A stretch of 64,000 nucleotides of DNA from Flavobacteriales bacterium. GTDB lineage: Bacteria; Bacteroidota; Bacteroidia; Flavobacteriales_F; PHOS-HE28. Both the position numbers and the translations under genes were made by a program. The notes beneath the pieces were generated by a model, which saw nothing but the letters and a program-made list of their open reading frames with translations, did no database searches and was not told the origin of the DNA. Of this stretch, positions 42,426 to 49,672 are shown in pieces (the first letter of the stretch is position 1; every line of letters starts with the position of its first letter). The stretch is taken from assembly GCA_016788295.1 (NCBI GenBank), contig JAEUSY010000042.1:1-64000 (forward strand), written 5' to 3'.

Positions 42426-43221
42426 ACAATGCCCTTATTGCCAGCAAGGGTTGGCCTGCCTTCCAGTAACTGCCTAACATGATCCGCTTGCGTTTCCGCA
42501 GGAAGGATCGCATTTCGGCCTTGGATATCCGTTGCGAAGCGGCCAGCCACCTGCCGATCTTGATATACGAACGCTCTAGTCCGCGCAGGTTGGCCATTGT
42601 GCTATGCCCTGTGCGCCTATAAATGAGCACAGTGCGGTCCACGGCCTTGTAGTGCTTGCCGTTGGCGTACTGCAGATAGAACAACAGGTCCTCGCCGTGG
42701 GTCTGTTCCACCGGAAAGCGCTCCGTGTGTTCAGGTCCCCAACGTATCATCCAACTGAAGCCCATGAAGCTCTTACCGCCAAATGAGATAAGGTCCGGAA
42801 AAGGGTCTCCCTCGAAGTCCGGGACGAACACCTGTACCGTGTTCTTCAGTTCGCCGTCCATGAACAGCACCCTTCCATCCACGATATCCGTACGCGGCTC
42901 CTCCTCGAAGACCCTTACCCTGCATTCGAGGCTGTCCGAGGGTAGCATGTCGTCCGAATCGAGCCCGCATAACAAGGATCCGCTCGCATGATCCAGGGCA
43001 AGGTTCCGCGCGCTGCCAATGCCTTTGTTCTCCTGGTGAAAGACTTTGATACGGGGGTCTGTGAACGCAGCGATGACCGCCGCCGTGTTGTCCCTGCTTC
43101 CATCGTTCACGATCAGCAGCTCCCAGTTGTCATAGGTCTGGGCAAGTACTGAAATGATGGCCTCGCCGATGAACCGTTCGGAATTGAACGCCGGCATGAT
43201 GATGCTCACCCGTGGTCTCAT
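42418..43221 (-). CDS. GT2-family glycosyltransferase
   Basis: A 267-residue GT-A glycosyltransferase. The N-terminal MRPRVSIIMPAFNSERFIGEAIISVLAQTYDNWELLIVNDGSRDNTAAVI is the canonical family start. The metal-binding site is GLDSDDMLPSDSLE (DxD as DSDD), with FSWMIRWGPEHTERFPVEQTHGEDLLFYLQYA for the later acidic catalytic residue. The basic C-terminal end suggests membrane association. It overlaps the upstream glycosyltransferase by 4 nt (ATGA), so the two are coupled. Confidence 0.92.
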   Translation of the reverse strand: MRPRVSIIMPAFNSERFIGEAIISVLAQTYDNWELLIVNDGSRDNTAAVIAAFTDPRIKVFHQENKGIGSARNLALDHASGSLLCGLDSDDMLPSDSLECRVRVFEEEPRTDIVDGRVLFMDGELKNTVQVFVPDFEGDPFPDLISFGGKSFMGFSWMIRWGPEHTERFPVEQTHGEDLLFYLQYANGKHYKAVDRTVLIYRRTGHSTMANLRGLERSYIKIGRWLAASQRISKAEMRSFLRKRKRIMLGSYWKAGQPLLAIRALFI

Positions 43222-44309
43222 GCACTAAGAGCGGCGAGTTCCCGGTCTATTCGTTCAATGAGGCGGTCCATGGTACGTTGTGTGGCGTAGGCAATGCGCT
43301 TCGCGCGTTCCTGAGCCGCATTCAGCTCGGCGTAGTTCGCCAGGGCCTTGTCGAAGGTCTCTTTGAGGTCGCCGCCTTCTGGAGCCAGGCACATCATGTC
43401 CTGCCCGGTGCCGTATTCCATGGTGTACGATCCCACAATGACATTACCTGTGCTCAGGTACTCCAGCACTTTGTGCGGGTTGGCGCGCTCCTTGGCCCGT
43501 TGTGCCGATCGGAAGCCGAACAGCAACAGGTCCGCAGCGCGTGCCCTGGGGATCAGTTGGTCCTTGGTCATAAGACCTGTGAACTCGACATTGGGCAGTA
43601 TGTAGAGCGCTTGGAATGCCGGTTCGGGGAACTTGGGGTCATAGGGCCCTATGAAGGAGAACCTGATCTCCGGATGACCGCTGGCGATGCTTAGGAAGCC
43701 CTCCCAATCGTTGTATGTATTGGCCAACTGTCCGGTGAAGACCACGTCGCGCACGGTGTTGTTCGTTCGAACCCGCTGCCCATCGAGGCCCTTGGTCCAT
43801 CGGGCATCCAAGGCATGGCCGATGTTGATGGTCCGTGCCTTGCTGCGTGGTGCCACTTCATCGGCCACCACCCGGCATGTGGTGAAGATGATCTCGGCAC
43901 TGGTGATCAATCCCTGGCCGGTGTAGAGGATATCGTAATCCGCCAAATGGAGCAGCTTCAGCCCAACGCCATTGGGGAATATCTGCAGTCGGCTGGTGTC
44001 GAAGCACCAAATGATGTCGAAAGGGCCACCGGTCCTGGCAGCAATACGCTTGATCAAGCGGCCATAGTACCAACGATTCATCCACAAGGGCAGGCGGTTC
44101 ACACCACGTAGCCAGTGGTTGTAACGCACCACGGTGATACCATCCAACTGAGCTGTGGAGATCCCTTGAAGGCGTTGGTCGGGCGGGTCAAGGAAAAACA
44201 CATGATCACCGCGTGCTGCCAATGCCTGAGAAAGGTGATGCTTGCTCATGTGCAGGCCCTGCCAAGGCTCTGGGCTGATCAGGAGGATCCGTTTCCCGTT
44301 TGGGCGCAT
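43218..44309 (-). CDS. Glycosyltransferase (GT4-like)
   Basis: A 363-residue GT-B-type protein. The N-terminal RILLISPEPWQGLHMSKHHLSQALAARGDHVFFLDPP is followed by FDIIWCFDTSRLQIFPNGVGLKLLHLADYDILYTGQGLI. The donor side has DVVFTGQLANTYNDWEGFLSIASGHPEIRFSFIGPYD, and AADLLLFGFRSAQRAKERANPHKVLEYLSTGNVIVGSY, with KVLEYLSTGN as the usual donor E-loop. It begins 92 nt downstream of the stop of the next upstream glycosyltransferase gene; that short gap shows no features. Confidence 0.83.
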   Translation of the reverse strand: MRPNGKRILLISPEPWQGLHMSKHHLSQALAARGDHVFFLDPPDQRLQGISTAQLDGITVVRYNHWLRGVNRLPLWMNRWYYGRLIKRIAARTGGPFDIIWCFDTSRLQIFPNGVGLKLLHLADYDILYTGQGLITSAEIIFTTCRVVADEVAPRSKARTINIGHALDARWTKGLDGQRVRTNNTVRDVVFTGQLANTYNDWEGFLSIASGHPEIRFSFIGPYDPKFPEPAFQALYILPNVEFTGLMTKDQLIPRARAADLLLFGFRSAQRAKERANPHKVLEYLSTGNVIVGSYTMEYGTGQDMMCLAPEGGDLKETFDKALANYAELNAAQERAKRIAYATQRTMDRLIERIDRELAALSA

Positions 44310-44401
44310 CGTGTATCAGGACGCGGAGTGGGCCATTGGGTGGCCTGTACCGGCGCGAAATGGTGTATTGCGGGCAAAGATGCGCAACGCATCGAGGCTT
44401 T

Positions 44402-45616
44402 TCATGCCTTGTGTCCCGCAACTTCATGCAGGATCGCGGAGTAGCGTTTTCCCACGCTCTCGAATGATGCCCGGCGCCCCATGCGTACGGATATGGCCTG
44501 CCTGTCGGCGGTCCAAGCACTGTCCCATGCTGCCATCCATGCATTCACCCATGCCTCCACAGTGTTCTCCCTTACCAATGCACCCAGTTCCTCAGTTACG
44601 AACTCAGGTATACCACCAACGCCTGAGGCAATGACAGGTGTGCCACAACAGAGCGCCTCAGCGCATACAGCGCAATACGTTTCATAGTCCGATGCATGCA
44701 GCATGGCGTGCGCCGCCCTGAACTCGATGGCGGCCTGTTCGGGCATCAACGGCCCGAGCAGTGTTACCCGAGCGCTCAATCCATGATCCGCAATGCGCTT
44801 TTTCATGCCTTCCATGTAAGGCCCATCACCTGCTATCCGAAGGTGTGCATCGAAACCATCGGCCACCATCCCTGCAAGTGCGTCTATCAACAGGTCGGGC
44901 CGCTTGGGGCTCCGCCAACCGGCGATAGCGAAGAACACACCTTTCTTCGGTGCCGGTCGCTCATAGGGATGGAACAGGCGAAGGTCCACGGCATTGTCGA
45001 CCATATGCAGTTGCGGCTCGGGCGGCCCGGCGAACGTGGTAATGTCCCTGCCAAGCGCCTGCGAGACCACGATCACCGGAACATCCGCATGGAAAATGCG
45101 CCGGATGCGGTCCACGCCACGGCTCTTGGAGTTGAAGCCTATGCGGTATGCGCTGAAGTGCTCCGTTATCACCATGGGCCGGCGCATGATGATGCGCAGC
45201 AAACGGATGCGCGTGCAATTGGGATAGGCAATGTGGAAGTTGATGAGGTCCACACGCTGGGATCGGTCGCGGGTGAGCCAGGCCCACAAGATCAGCACGG
45301 TCGCCATCCATTCGATCACATACCACTTGCTGATCCGGGTCTGGAAGAGCAGCGTGCGTTCGGCATGCCCACCGCCTTTCAGTTTGCGCCAGTGCTTGGC
45401 GGGTCGCACATCAATGTGCCAGGTCCGGTCGCCACAATAGGGCGCTGCGGCTGCAATATGGCGCTGCACGAAAAGTCCTTCCAACGGCAACGCCGAGTGT
45501 GGCAACCACTGTGCGATGTGCAACACCTTCAGGTCCGGCCGTCCATGAACAGGTAAGCCATACTGTCGTTCACTTGGGGCTTCTTGCGCAGCGCGGTGCG
45601 ATATCATGCGCTCCAA
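44402..45616 (-). CDS. GT4-type glycosyltransferase
   Basis: A 404-residue glycosyltransferase with the acceptor start LKVLHIAQWLPHSALPLEGLFVQRHIAAAAPYC. The donor domain contains VFFAIAGWRSPKRPDLLIDALAGMVADGFDAHLRIAGDGPYMEGMKKRIADHGL, VTLLGPLMPEQAAIEFRAAHAMLHASDYETYCAVCAEALCCGTPVIASGVGGIPEFV. The EX7E motif is E-x-TYCAVCAE. The C-terminal tail is positively charged. A start three codons later (MISHRAAQ) is possible. It follows the flippase gene by 33 nt in the same direction and begins the run of three minus-strand transferases. Confidence 0.88.
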   Translation of the reverse strand: MERMISHRAAQEAPSERQYGLPVHGRPDLKVLHIAQWLPHSALPLEGLFVQRHIAAAAPYCGDRTWHIDVRPAKHWRKLKGGGHAERTLLFQTRISKWYVIEWMATVLILWAWLTRDRSQRVDLINFHIAYPNCTRIRLLRIIMRRPMVITEHFSAYRIGFNSKSRGVDRIRRIFHADVPVIVVSQALGRDITTFAGPPEPQLHMVDNAVDLRLFHPYERPAPKKGVFFAIAGWRSPKRPDLLIDALAGMVADGFDAHLRIAGDGPYMEGMKKRIADHGLSARVTLLGPLMPEQAAIEFRAAHAMLHASDYETYCAVCAEALCCGTPVIASGVGGIPEFVTEELGALVRENTVEAWVNAWMAAWDSAWTADRQAISVRMGRRASFESVGKRYSAILHEVAGHKA

Positions 45617-45649
45617 AAGTAGCGGTGGTGCTTGGTGCCTGTGTTCGGC

Positions 45650-47062
45650 TCAAGAAGTGAACCAAGGAAGCCAGGTGCCCAGTATCGCGAACCGTACCAA
45701 TGCGAGCAGGAAGGAGAACACGGCAAGAAGTGAGAGCGACCTGAGGGTGACCTTGATCCCAGCGATCCCTGCAGTATTGAGCAGCACGATCGAAAGCACG
45801 AGTTGGCCTGCCCAGCTGAGCAGGGCATATACAAGGATGACCCATTCGGCCCCATGTCCCAAGGCTGCTGTGGCCACCATGGCAACGGCTCTCACGGCGA
45901 GCATGGCCATACCGAAGATCAACATCACATGCTCTCGCCGCTTCACGTTGAACAGCGACGTCATGGGGTCAGTGAGCAGGCGAAAGAAGAAGTAGCCGCC
46001 AATGAACGCGGAAATAACGCCCGCGTTGCGCCACTCTTCCCCGAACAGTATGGCGAACGCCTCGTCTGCAAAGAAGGTGAGCAAAAGGAAAGGGCCGAGG
46101 CCCACCCAGAACAGGCGGTTGTACAGCCCGTGCGTCAGTCGCCTTAGCTCATCTGGGGCATGGTGTACGATCTCTGCGGCTTTCTGAAGGTATACGGTGC
46201 TGAACGAGAAGCCCAGAAGTCGGAGCGGGATCAACATCAAACTAGCACCAAGACCATATTGCCCGACCATGGAAAGGTCGGATGCCAGCAGGAACGTTGG
46301 TAATTGCACACCCACGAGGCTTACCCACCGTTCCGGGAAGACCAATAGCGGATAACGCTTGTACTCCAGCAAGGTCGAACGCATTTCCTTCCACGGGCGC
46401 CACACGAACAACCTCCCAAGGCCGTGTGGTCTTAATGACCACAGATAGACCGGTATGATGAGCGTCCGAATGAGCAGGTCGCCGAGCATAAGGCCATAGC
46501 TGGGGGCCTTGGCCAGCCAGCCAAAGCACACGTTGAATGTCCGCATTGAAAGGTCGATGGTGGCTCCGGTGAACGCGCTTCGCTTGAACTCCTTTGCCCG
46601 GGTCAGCCACTGTGTGAAGAATACGGATAGTGCGTATAGCGCAGATCCGAGGCCGACCACGTGAAGCCAGCCACCAAGCACTTTCCAGTCGGGGAACACA
46701 GCAAAGACCACACCCGGCATGAACGATAGGCCGGTGGCCGCCAATGCCAATAGGATCGCCAGCCCAACATTGAAACGCACCAGGTTCAGGAAGCCTTCTT
46801 CCTCTCGCGGCAAAACGTAGGCCGTAGCGTAGCCCAGGTCGCTCATGGACGCAAGGTTCATGGTGAGCGCCATGTACAACGCATACAGCCCGTAGGCCTC
46901 GGGCCCGTAGATACGGGCGATGATGGGCGTTAGGATGAGCTGGCTCGCCATGGCCAGCGCATTGCCCGAGAGCACATGGAACGAATTGCGGGCGAAGCTT
47001 CCCGGTGTGCGTATCCGACGTACGTCCTCGCGGACCTTGTTGATGGAACGTCGTATCGGCAC
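45650..47062 (-). CDS. Polysaccharide flippase (Wzx-like), second of two in the window
   Basis: A 470-residue polytopic protein with about 12-14 helices, containing FHVLSGNALAMASQLILTPIIARIYGPEAYGLYALYMALTMNLASMSDLGYATAYVLPREE at its N-terminal part, typical of MOP-superfamily O-antigen flippases. The role is lipid-linked sugar export for the adjacent transferases. The frame runs to an ATG at 47122, but a perfect TACATTTG -7 box (47082-47089) lies inside that extension, 19 nt before an in-frame GTG (VPIRRSINKVREDV). I therefore take the GTG. If the box is inactive, MQWDAPGYIW or MGCAMQWD are alternatives. Confidence 0.87.
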   Translation of the reverse strand: MPIRRSINKVREDVRRIRTPGSFARNSFHVLSGNALAMASQLILTPIIARIYGPEAYGLYALYMALTMNLASMSDLGYATAYVLPREEEGFLNLVRFNVGLAILLALAATGLSFMPGVVFAVFPDWKVLGGWLHVVGLGSALYALSVFFTQWLTRAKEFKRSAFTGATIDLSMRTFNVCFGWLAKAPSYGLMLGDLLIRTLIIPVYLWSLRPHGLGRLFVWRPWKEMRSTLLEYKRYPLLVFPERWVSLVGVQLPTFLLASDLSMVGQYGLGASLMLIPLRLLGFSFSTVYLQKAAEIVHHAPDELRRLTHGLYNRLFWVGLGPFLLLTFFADEAFAILFGEEWRNAGVISAFIGGYFFFRLLTDPMTSLFNVKRREHVMLIFGMAMLAVRAVAMVATAALGHGAEWVILVYALLSWAGQLVLSIVLLNTAGIAGIKVTLRSLSLLAVFSFLLALVRFAILGTWLPWFTS

Positions 47063-47081
47063 GATGGGCGAATGGAGCGGC

Positions 47082-47089
47082 CAAATGTA
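47082..47089 (-). promoter_or_regulatory. -7 box TACATTTG of the flippase operon
   Basis: Minus-strand TACATTTG matches TAnnTTTG fully and lies 19 nt before the GTG start at 47062. It argues against the upstream ATGs at 47110 and 47122 as start codons and would drive the flippase and following glycosyltransferases. Confidence 0.5.
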
Positions 47090-47131
47090 CCCCGGTGCGT
47101 CCCATTGCATTGCACAGCCCATCTTCGCTGT

Positions 47132-47710
47132 ATGAAAATGGTGTTGTGCACAGGTAATGCAGGCAAGGTGGCCGAACTGCTGGCGCTGCTGCCTTCGGAT
47201 ATCGAACTCGTAGGGTTGAACGATGTGGGCATGCCTTCAGATCTGCCTGAAACACAGGAGACCTTGGAGGGCAATGCCATCCAGAAAGCCACCTATGTGT
47301 TCGAGCGCACCGGACTGACCTGCATTGCCGATGATACCGGGCTAGAGGTACATGCCTTGGGTGGTGCGCCCGGTGTGCGTTCAGCGCGTTATGCGGGAAT
47401 GGACAAGGATCCTCAGGCGAACATACACCGCTTGCTCGCAGAACTGCAGGGCCGTTCGGATCGTTCCGCTCGCTTCAGGACGGTGGTCGCACTGGTGGGC
47501 TCCAATGGGGTCCACACCTTCGAGGGTGTGGTTGAAGGTGCCATTGCATATGCCCCGATGGGCAGCAAAGGCTTCGGGTACGATCCGGTGTTCGTTCCTG
47601 AGGATGGAGGGCTGACCTTCGCTGAAATGGACAGCGCCGCGAAGAACGCCATCAGTCACCGAGCGCGGGCCGTGCAGGCCTTGGTGCGTTACTTGGCAGC
47701 TGCGCGCTGA
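47132..47710 (+). CDS. rdgB: XTP/dITP diphosphatase RdgB (HAM1 family)
   Basis: A 192-residue house-cleaning nucleotide diphosphatase that removes dITP and XTP from the pool. Family landmarks are LCTGNAGKVAELLALLP, LEGNAIQKATYVFERTGLTCIADDTGLEVHALGGAPGVRSARYAG, GSKGFGYDPVFVPEDGGLTFAEMD and SHRARA with the catalytic Asp (ADDTG). Length is normal. The start may be MKMVLC or the MVLC two codons later. A CATCTTCG box ends 4 nt before the first ATG. It overlaps the convergent ddl gene by 22 nt at the 3' end. Confidence 0.95.
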   Translation: MKMVLCTGNAGKVAELLALLPSDIELVGLNDVGMPSDLPETQETLEGNAIQKATYVFERTGLTCIADDTGLEVHALGGAPGVRSARYAGMDKDPQANIHRLLAELQGRSDRSARFRTVVALVGSNGVHTFEGVVEGAIAYAPMGSKGFGYDPVFVPEDGGLTFAEMDSAAKNAISHRARAVQALVRYLAAAR

Positions 47711-48684
47711 AGGCAGCCTTCGATCAGCCCATTGATGGCCGCACGCACACCAATGCCCGCCACGGCCAACATCTTGGGGAAAATGCTGGCACCACTGAAG
47801 CCCGGAGTGGTGTTCGCTTCAATGGTGATCACCTCCTTGCCGGTCCAGAAGTGGTCAATGCGCACCATGCCATCGCAACCCAGTGCCTTGTAAATGGCCA
47901 CCGAGCGTTCCTGCACGGTCTTGGTCACATCATCCGGTATGGGAGCGGGGATAAGCTCCTGTGTATCGGCCGAATGGTACTTCGCCTCATAGTCGAAGAA
48001 GGGGCGGCTGGTGCGGATCTCGCAAACGGGCATGGCCTGCACCTGGCCGTGGAGCCGGATAACGCCGCAGGTCAGTTCCCGGCCGGTGACCAGGGCTTCG
48101 CACATCACGGTGTCATCCTCTGCGAAGGCCAGTTCCAGTGCGGCCTCCAGTTCTTCAGGGGTATTGGCGCGGCTGATGCCGAGACTGCTTCCACTTCCAT
48201 CGGGCTTCACGAAACATGGCAGGCCCACTTCGGCGAGCACGCGTTCGCTTGTATGCGGATCACGCCCTCTGAGCACGATGGAAGGGGCCACTGGAAAGCC
48301 CATTTGCCGCAGCAATCCGGTGGTGCTGAACTTGCTCATGGCAATGGCCATGGTGCGCACACCGCCAGTGGCATAAGGCACACCCAGCATATCCAGATAG
48401 CCCTGCATTCGGCCATCCTCGCCAGGCGATCCGTGTATGGCGATCAAGGCAGCAGCGAAGCGCTCCTGCTCATGGCCACGTTCTGCCGTGAATTGCCCGC
48501 GATCAAAACGGACAGGGCTTTCATCAGCCCGTTCACAGGTCCACTTGCCCTTGCTTACAGAAACGTAGAGGGCCTCGTAACGCTGCAAGTCCACTGCCTC
48601 CATCATGGTGCGGGCGCTTTGCATACTAATGACCGATTCGCCGGTGTAGCCGCCGCGCAGTATGGCAATGAGGGGTCTGTTCAT
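47689..48684 (-). CDS. ddl: D-alanine-D-alanine ligase
   Basis: A 331-residue ATP-grasp ligase for the D-Ala-D-Ala dipeptide of peptidoglycan. The N-terminal domain begins LIAILRGGYTGESVIS and contains AALIAIHGSPGEDGRMQGYLDMLGVPYATGGVRTMAIAMSKFSTT. The ATP-grasp part has CFVKPDGSGSSLGISRANTPEEL, VTGRELTCGVIRLHGQVQAMPV and IEANTTPGFSGASIFPKML, with the catalytic Asn and Glu ligands near the end (GCDGMVRIDHF). It begins 161 nt from the divergent PASTA gene; a CACCTTTG box (48705-48712) lies 20 nt before its ATG. Confidence 0.96.
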   Translation of the reverse strand: MNRPLIAILRGGYTGESVISMQSARTMMEAVDLQRYEALYVSVSKGKWTCERADESPVRFDRGQFTAERGHEQERFAAALIAIHGSPGEDGRMQGYLDMLGVPYATGGVRTMAIAMSKFSTTGLLRQMGFPVAPSIVLRGRDPHTSERVLAEVGLPCFVKPDGSGSSLGISRANTPEELEAALELAFAEDDTVMCEALVTGRELTCGVIRLHGQVQAMPVCEIRTSRPFFDYEAKYHSADTQELIPAPIPDDVTKTVQERSVAIYKALGCDGMVRIDHFWTGKEVITIEANTTPGFSGASIFPKMLAVAGIGVRAAINGLIEGCLQRAAAK

Positions 48685-48795
48685 GGTGGGGGCGTGTGGT
48701 CCGGCAAAGGTGGCCGCTGGTCAGGTTCATATGCGCTGGAAGGTGAAGCTGCTGTGAACGGCCGATCGTGGACGGCGCGCCATGGGCAGTGCGGC

Positions 48796-48803
48796 TATCT
48801 TAG
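48796..48803 (+). promoter_or_regulatory. Candidate -7 box TATCTTAG of the PASTA gene
   Basis: TATCTTAG, the octamer also seen before the toxin-antitoxin operon (1224) and menD (58306), lies 41 nt before the ATG at 48845. Confidence 0.4.
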
Positions 48804-48844
48804 CGCCGCATCCCGAGCCGCTTGTTGGCCGGGTCAACCTCTCT

Positions 48845-49672
48845 ATGTCCCAACGCCGTTCCGTCAGCCTGGTCCTTCCGCTGCTTGTTGTGGCCGTGCT
48901 CATGTTCATTGGGTGGGGCTGGCTGCGCTTGTATACCCGCCATGGCGAGGCCATGCGTGTGCCCGACCTACAGGGGCTATCCCTCGAAGAGGCTGCGGCC
49001 ATGCTCGAGAAACGCGATCTCAGCGCCTTGGTCATCGATTCGGTGTACACGGAGGAACTGCCCAAGGGCAGTGTGGTGGAGCAGGATCCGGAGCCGGGTA
49101 TTGATGTGAAACCCGGTCGCAAGGTCTACCTGGTCCTAAATGCCGATCAGCCCAAAATGATCGACATGCCGGGTCTGGTGGACCTCTCCAAGCGGCAAGC
49201 AATGTCCGTGCTGGAGATCGTGGGATTGAAGGTGAAGGAATTGCAATACCGTCCGGACCCCTGTTTGGATTGCGTGATCGAGCAACGGTACAAGGGCGTT
49301 CCCATTTCGGCCAATGATAAGATCCGCAGGGGAGAGGCCATTACCCTGGTGCTTGGTGCCGGCGAAAAGGGTGAACGAGTGCCGGTGCCCGATCTGCGTG
49401 GCCTCACGCGGTCCGAAGTGGCCATGGTGCTCAACATGGCCTCGCTGAACCCGGGTGTCGTGGTGGAATGTGCAGGGTGCAATAGCAAGGGCGATTCCAC
49501 GTTGGCGAGGGTGTACCGTCAATCACCCGCCGTGGACCAGAATACCCGCATTGCCATGGGTAGCGTCATTGACCTATGGCTCACCTCCGATACGGTTGGC
49601 TTGCGCCCGCAGTCCGGCTGGAACGATCCTGCCCGCTACATCACGAATGATACGTTGGATGTCATTGAATAG
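48845..49672 (+). CDS. Three-PASTA-domain membrane protein
   Basis: A 275-residue protein with an N-terminal membrane helix (VSLVLPLLVVAVLMFIGWGWL) and three extracytoplasmic PASTA domains beginning at VPDLQGLSLEEAAAMLEKRDL, MPGLVDLSKRQAMSVLEIVGL and VPDLRGLTRSEVAMVLNMASL. PASTA domains bind peptidoglycan or penicillin-binding-protein partners. Without a kinase or transpeptidase domain this is probably a cell-wall adaptor. It sits next to ddl, consistent with a cell-wall neighbourhood. Its 3' end overlaps the start of the next gene. Confidence 0.9.
   Translation: MSQRRSVSLVLPLLVVAVLMFIGWGWLRLYTRHGEAMRVPDLQGLSLEEAAAMLEKRDLSALVIDSVYTEELPKGSVVEQDPEPGIDVKPGRKVYLVLNADQPKMIDMPGLVDLSKRQAMSVLEIVGLKVKELQYRPDPCLDCVIEQRYKGVPISANDKIRRGEAITLVLGAGEKGERVPVPDLRGLTRSEVAMVLNMASLNPGVVVECAGCNSKGDSTLARVYRQSPAVDQNTRIAMGSVIDLWLTSDTVGLRPQSGWNDPARYITNDTLDVIE

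Noticed and set aside
45650-47122. Flippase starting at the ATG of 47122
   Set aside because: A perfect TACATTTG -7 box lies inside that extension, and the family N-terminus begins near the GTG at 47062. Kept as an alternative only.
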